Source: Thermaceae bacterium
Lineage (GTDB): Bacteria; Deinococcota; Deinococci; Deinococcales; Marinithermaceae
Reading direction: 5' to 3'
Assembly (NCBI GenBank): GCA_015490435.1
Contig: WFXV01000084.1
Location: forward strand, 1-6,602
Length of the DNA stretch: 6,602 bases
Positions 5,559 through 6,602 of this stretch are shown here, piece by piece. A model generated the notes under the pieces. The model saw nothing but the letters and a program-made list of their open reading frames with translations, was not told the origin of the DNA and searched no databases. The translations under genes and the position numbers were made by a program. Position 1 is the first letter of the stretch. The number at the start of each line of letters is the position of its first letter.

Positions 5559-6199
5559 GGCACCCGCTGGGCCTCGAGCAAGAGCGCCGCGAGCTCCTCC
5601 ACCCACTCCTCGCGCTCGGGGCCCGGCGCCCTTTCGATCGCCTCGCGGTCCTGGGCGCGGGCGAGCTCGGGGAGGAGGGCGTCCGGCAGCACCTCGTCCA
5701 CCCGGAGCCCCCGCTCCTCGGCCTTTTGGCGGCGCCAGGCGAGGAGGCGTCGGTAGCGGCGCTCGAACTCGGGGTCCTCGCCCTCGGGCTCGCCGCCCCG
5801 GAGCAGGAGCCAGATCCCGGCGGCCACCAGCAAAAGCGCGACCCAGGGCGCGGCCCCCACCTCGAAGAGGCCCACGAGGCCGCCGGCGACGACCAGCGCC
5901 GCCCCCAGGTAGCGGAGCCCGTCCTCCCCCCGCACCCAGCCGAGGGCAAGCAGCGCCGTGCCCACCCCCACCAGCTTGAGGGAGAAAAGGCCGGTGGCGT
6001 CGGCGAGGGCGGCGCCCACCCCCCAGCCGAAGAGGAGCACGCCGCTTTCCTGCATCCCGGGGATGCGGTAGCGGCGCTCGAGCTCGAGCAACAAAACCGC
6101 GAGCAAAAGCCCCCAGGCCCACCCCGGCAGGAACGGATGGGTAAGGATCAGGTAGACCGCGCCCACCCAGAAGAGGGCGAGCCCCAAGTAGCCGCGCAT
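5555..6199 (-). CDS. Multi-pass membrane protein with C-terminal HRDC-like domain
   Basis: Unnamed protein of 214 aa. The first 135 residues hold five or six hydrophobic segments (about 4-20, 26-40, 52-67, 72-89, 97-115 and 117-134), several separated by short arginine-containing loops. A charged, helical tail follows (136-214). Residues 150-212 read like an HRDC domain, the nucleic-acid-binding helical module of RecQ helicases and RNase D: RLLAWRRQKAEERGLRVDEV, then LPDALLPELAR, then an acidic stretch ending in EELAALLLEA. Such a domain on a membrane anchor is unusual. ATG at 6197-6199 is chosen because GGGAG lies 10 bases upstream; ATG at 6206-6208 would add three residues. The gene is convergent with the lipoprotein gene, sharing CTAG for both stops. 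An insertion sequence begins about 70 bases upstream and may have displaced its native promoter; no promoter was recognised. Function unknown; the HRDC assignment is by eye. Confidence 0.75.
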   Translation of the reverse strand: MRGYLGLALFWVGAVYLILTHPFLPGWAWGLLLAVLLLELERRYRIPGMQESGVLLFGWGVGAALADATGLFSLKLVGVGTALLALGWVRGEDGLRYLGAALVVAGGLVGLFEVGAAPWVALLLVAAGIWLLLRGGEPEGEDPEFERRYRRLLAWRRQKAEERGLRVDEVLPDALLPELARAQDREAIERAPGPEREEWVEELAALLLEAQRVP

Positions 6200-6295
6200 C
6201 CCTCCCATGCTCCCAGCTCGCGGGCGGGATGGCAAGCTCCGCCACAAACAGGCTGAACCCGGACGTACACATGTGAGACTCGATCAATAAGAATA

Positions 6296-6327
6296 TGGGG
6301 ACCACTCCAGGAGAGAGGAGGTCCCCA
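6296..6327 (+). repeat. Inverted repeat covering the transposase ribosome binding site
   Basis: TGGGGACC (6296-6303) and GGTCCCCA (6320-6327) are perfect 8-bp arms around a 16-base loop. The right arm takes in the last two bases of GGAGG (6317-6321), the Shine-Dalgarno nine bases before the ATG at 6331. A transcript entering from outside the element would fold here and could limit transposase translation, a strategy known from other IS elements. The structure is seen; the role is inferred. Confidence 0.5.
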
Positions 6328-6330
6328 CGA

Positions 6331-6602
6331 ATGCAGCTTACTACGATTGGCCGGGAAGCATGGCGTGGCGCAAAGAAGGCCCAGGCACTTATCGAAGCTG
6401 GGGAAGATGATCCCACGGTTCAAGATCGCTTGCAGCGGCTCAAACAAGTCAAGGCCTTCAGGAAGCTTGGAGCGAGCTGGCCCGAGATCCAAGCCCTGGT
6501 AGGGATCAGCCGGGCTACCTACTACCGCTGGAAGCAAAGCCTCAAGGGCCGAGGGCTCAAAGGGCTTCTTCCCAAACCCAAACGACCCAAGCACTTCAGA
6601 AG
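6331..6602 (+). CDS. Transposase, N-terminal part (3' end outside window)
   Basis: An open frame of 90 codons runs without a stop from the ATG at 6331 to the window edge. Residues 36-69 form a helix-turn-helix: RLKQVKAFRKLGASWPEIQA, then LVGISRATYYRWKQ. The recognition-helix phrase SRATYYRW, followed by the basic GRGLKGLLPKPKRPK, is typical of DDE transposases or integrases of IS481-like and related elements, which use this domain to bind the element's ends. The catalytic DDE domain would follow beyond the window. GGAGG ends nine bases before the ATG. Codon use (many CTT, GAA, GCA, CAA, GAT) differs sharply from the G/C-ending codons of all other genes here, indicating horizontal origin. Whether the full gene is intact cannot be told. 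Confidence 0.8.
   Translation, partial: MQLTTIGREAWRGAKKAQALIEAGEDDPTVQDRLQRLKQVKAFRKLGASWPEIQALVGISRATYYRWKQSLKGRGLKGLLPKPKRPKHFR

Larger units (their letters stand above)
6272..6602 (+). mobile_element. Left end of an insertion sequence, probably IS481-like (continues past window)
   Basis: From roughly 6250-6275 onward the DNA becomes clearly less GC-rich and a transposase-like reading frame begins. A plausible left tip is the TGTGAGACTCGATC starting at 6272, since many IS ends begin TGT. Only one end is in the window, so neither terminal inverted repeat nor target duplication can be confirmed and the boundary is approximate. The family call rests on the transposase N-terminus alone. Confidence 0.6.

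Noticed and set aside
5492..6256. Plus-strand frame of 254 codons opposite the membrane protein
   Set aside because: The minus strand here encodes clear membrane helices with a sensible start; the plus frame is H/P/E/A-rich without domains.
6268..6275. CACATGTG palindrome at the presumed IS edge
   Set aside because: Eight-base palindromes are common by chance; it may simply overlap the junction and no second copy is visible.
6262..6287. Possible outward promoter at the IS end toward the HRDC-like gene (TTGATC ... TACGTC on the minus strand)
   Set aside because: Spacing is only 14 bases and the -10 match is poor, so it was not listed as a feature.
4545..6416. Minus-strand open frame of 623 codons spanning several genes
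   Set aside because: It runs antisense through the lipoprotein and in another frame through the HRDC-like gene. Low-complexity G/R/A/P-rich translation indicates a chance frame from high GC.

Overview
The window is very GC-rich, with almost every third codon position G or C. Its proteins most resemble those of the Thermaceae (Thermus, Meiothermus, Oceanithermus and relatives, phylum Deinococcota). This assignment rests on codon use, protein style and promoter-like TAnnnT boxes close to start codons; no search was run. It is a chromosomal housekeeping region, and the front end of an insertion sequence (IS) enters at the right edge. No rRNA, tRNA or CRISPR array was seen, and no gap between genes exceeds 300 bases.

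Left part (1-935). The C-terminal end of truB (tRNA pseudouridine-55 synthase) runs rightward. It overlaps, tail to tail, an Lrp/AsnC-family regulator on the minus strand. The regulator is divergent from ald, and the gap between them (819-935) holds a 14-base AT-centred palindrome, a candidate regulator promoter that would give a leaderless mRNA, and possible hairpins over the ald ribosome binding site.

Middle (936-4687). Four tightly packed plus-strand genes look like one operon: ald (alanine dehydrogenase), an exported DUF3108-like protein, an Asp23/Gls24-family protein, and a FakA/YloV-like fatty acid kinase catalytic subunit. Spacings are 9 bases, 12 bases and a 4-base ATGA overlap. The asp23-fakA pair is a conserved arrangement, also seen as yloU-yloV in Firmicutes. 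The DUF3108 gene appears to start at a rare ATT codon; starting at the first GTG removes an obvious signal peptide.

Right part (4688-6199). A lipoprotein gene with a very good Shine-Dalgarno sequence runs rightward and meets a minus-strand membrane-protein gene at a shared CTAG that supplies both stop codons. The membrane protein has about five or six transmembrane segments followed by a cytoplasmic tail that resembles an HRDC domain, an unusual pairing.

Right edge (about 6272-6602). Base composition and codon use change and a transposase N-terminus begins, with a helix-turn-helix and the SRATYYRW motif common in IS481-like elements. An 8-bp inverted repeat flanks and partly covers its ribosome binding site. 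The element continues past the window.

Overall the genes are mostly recognisable families. The observations most worth checking are the ATT start, the Lrp-type operator/promoter layout, and the membrane-anchored HRDC-like protein. I found no convincing new multi-gene system.
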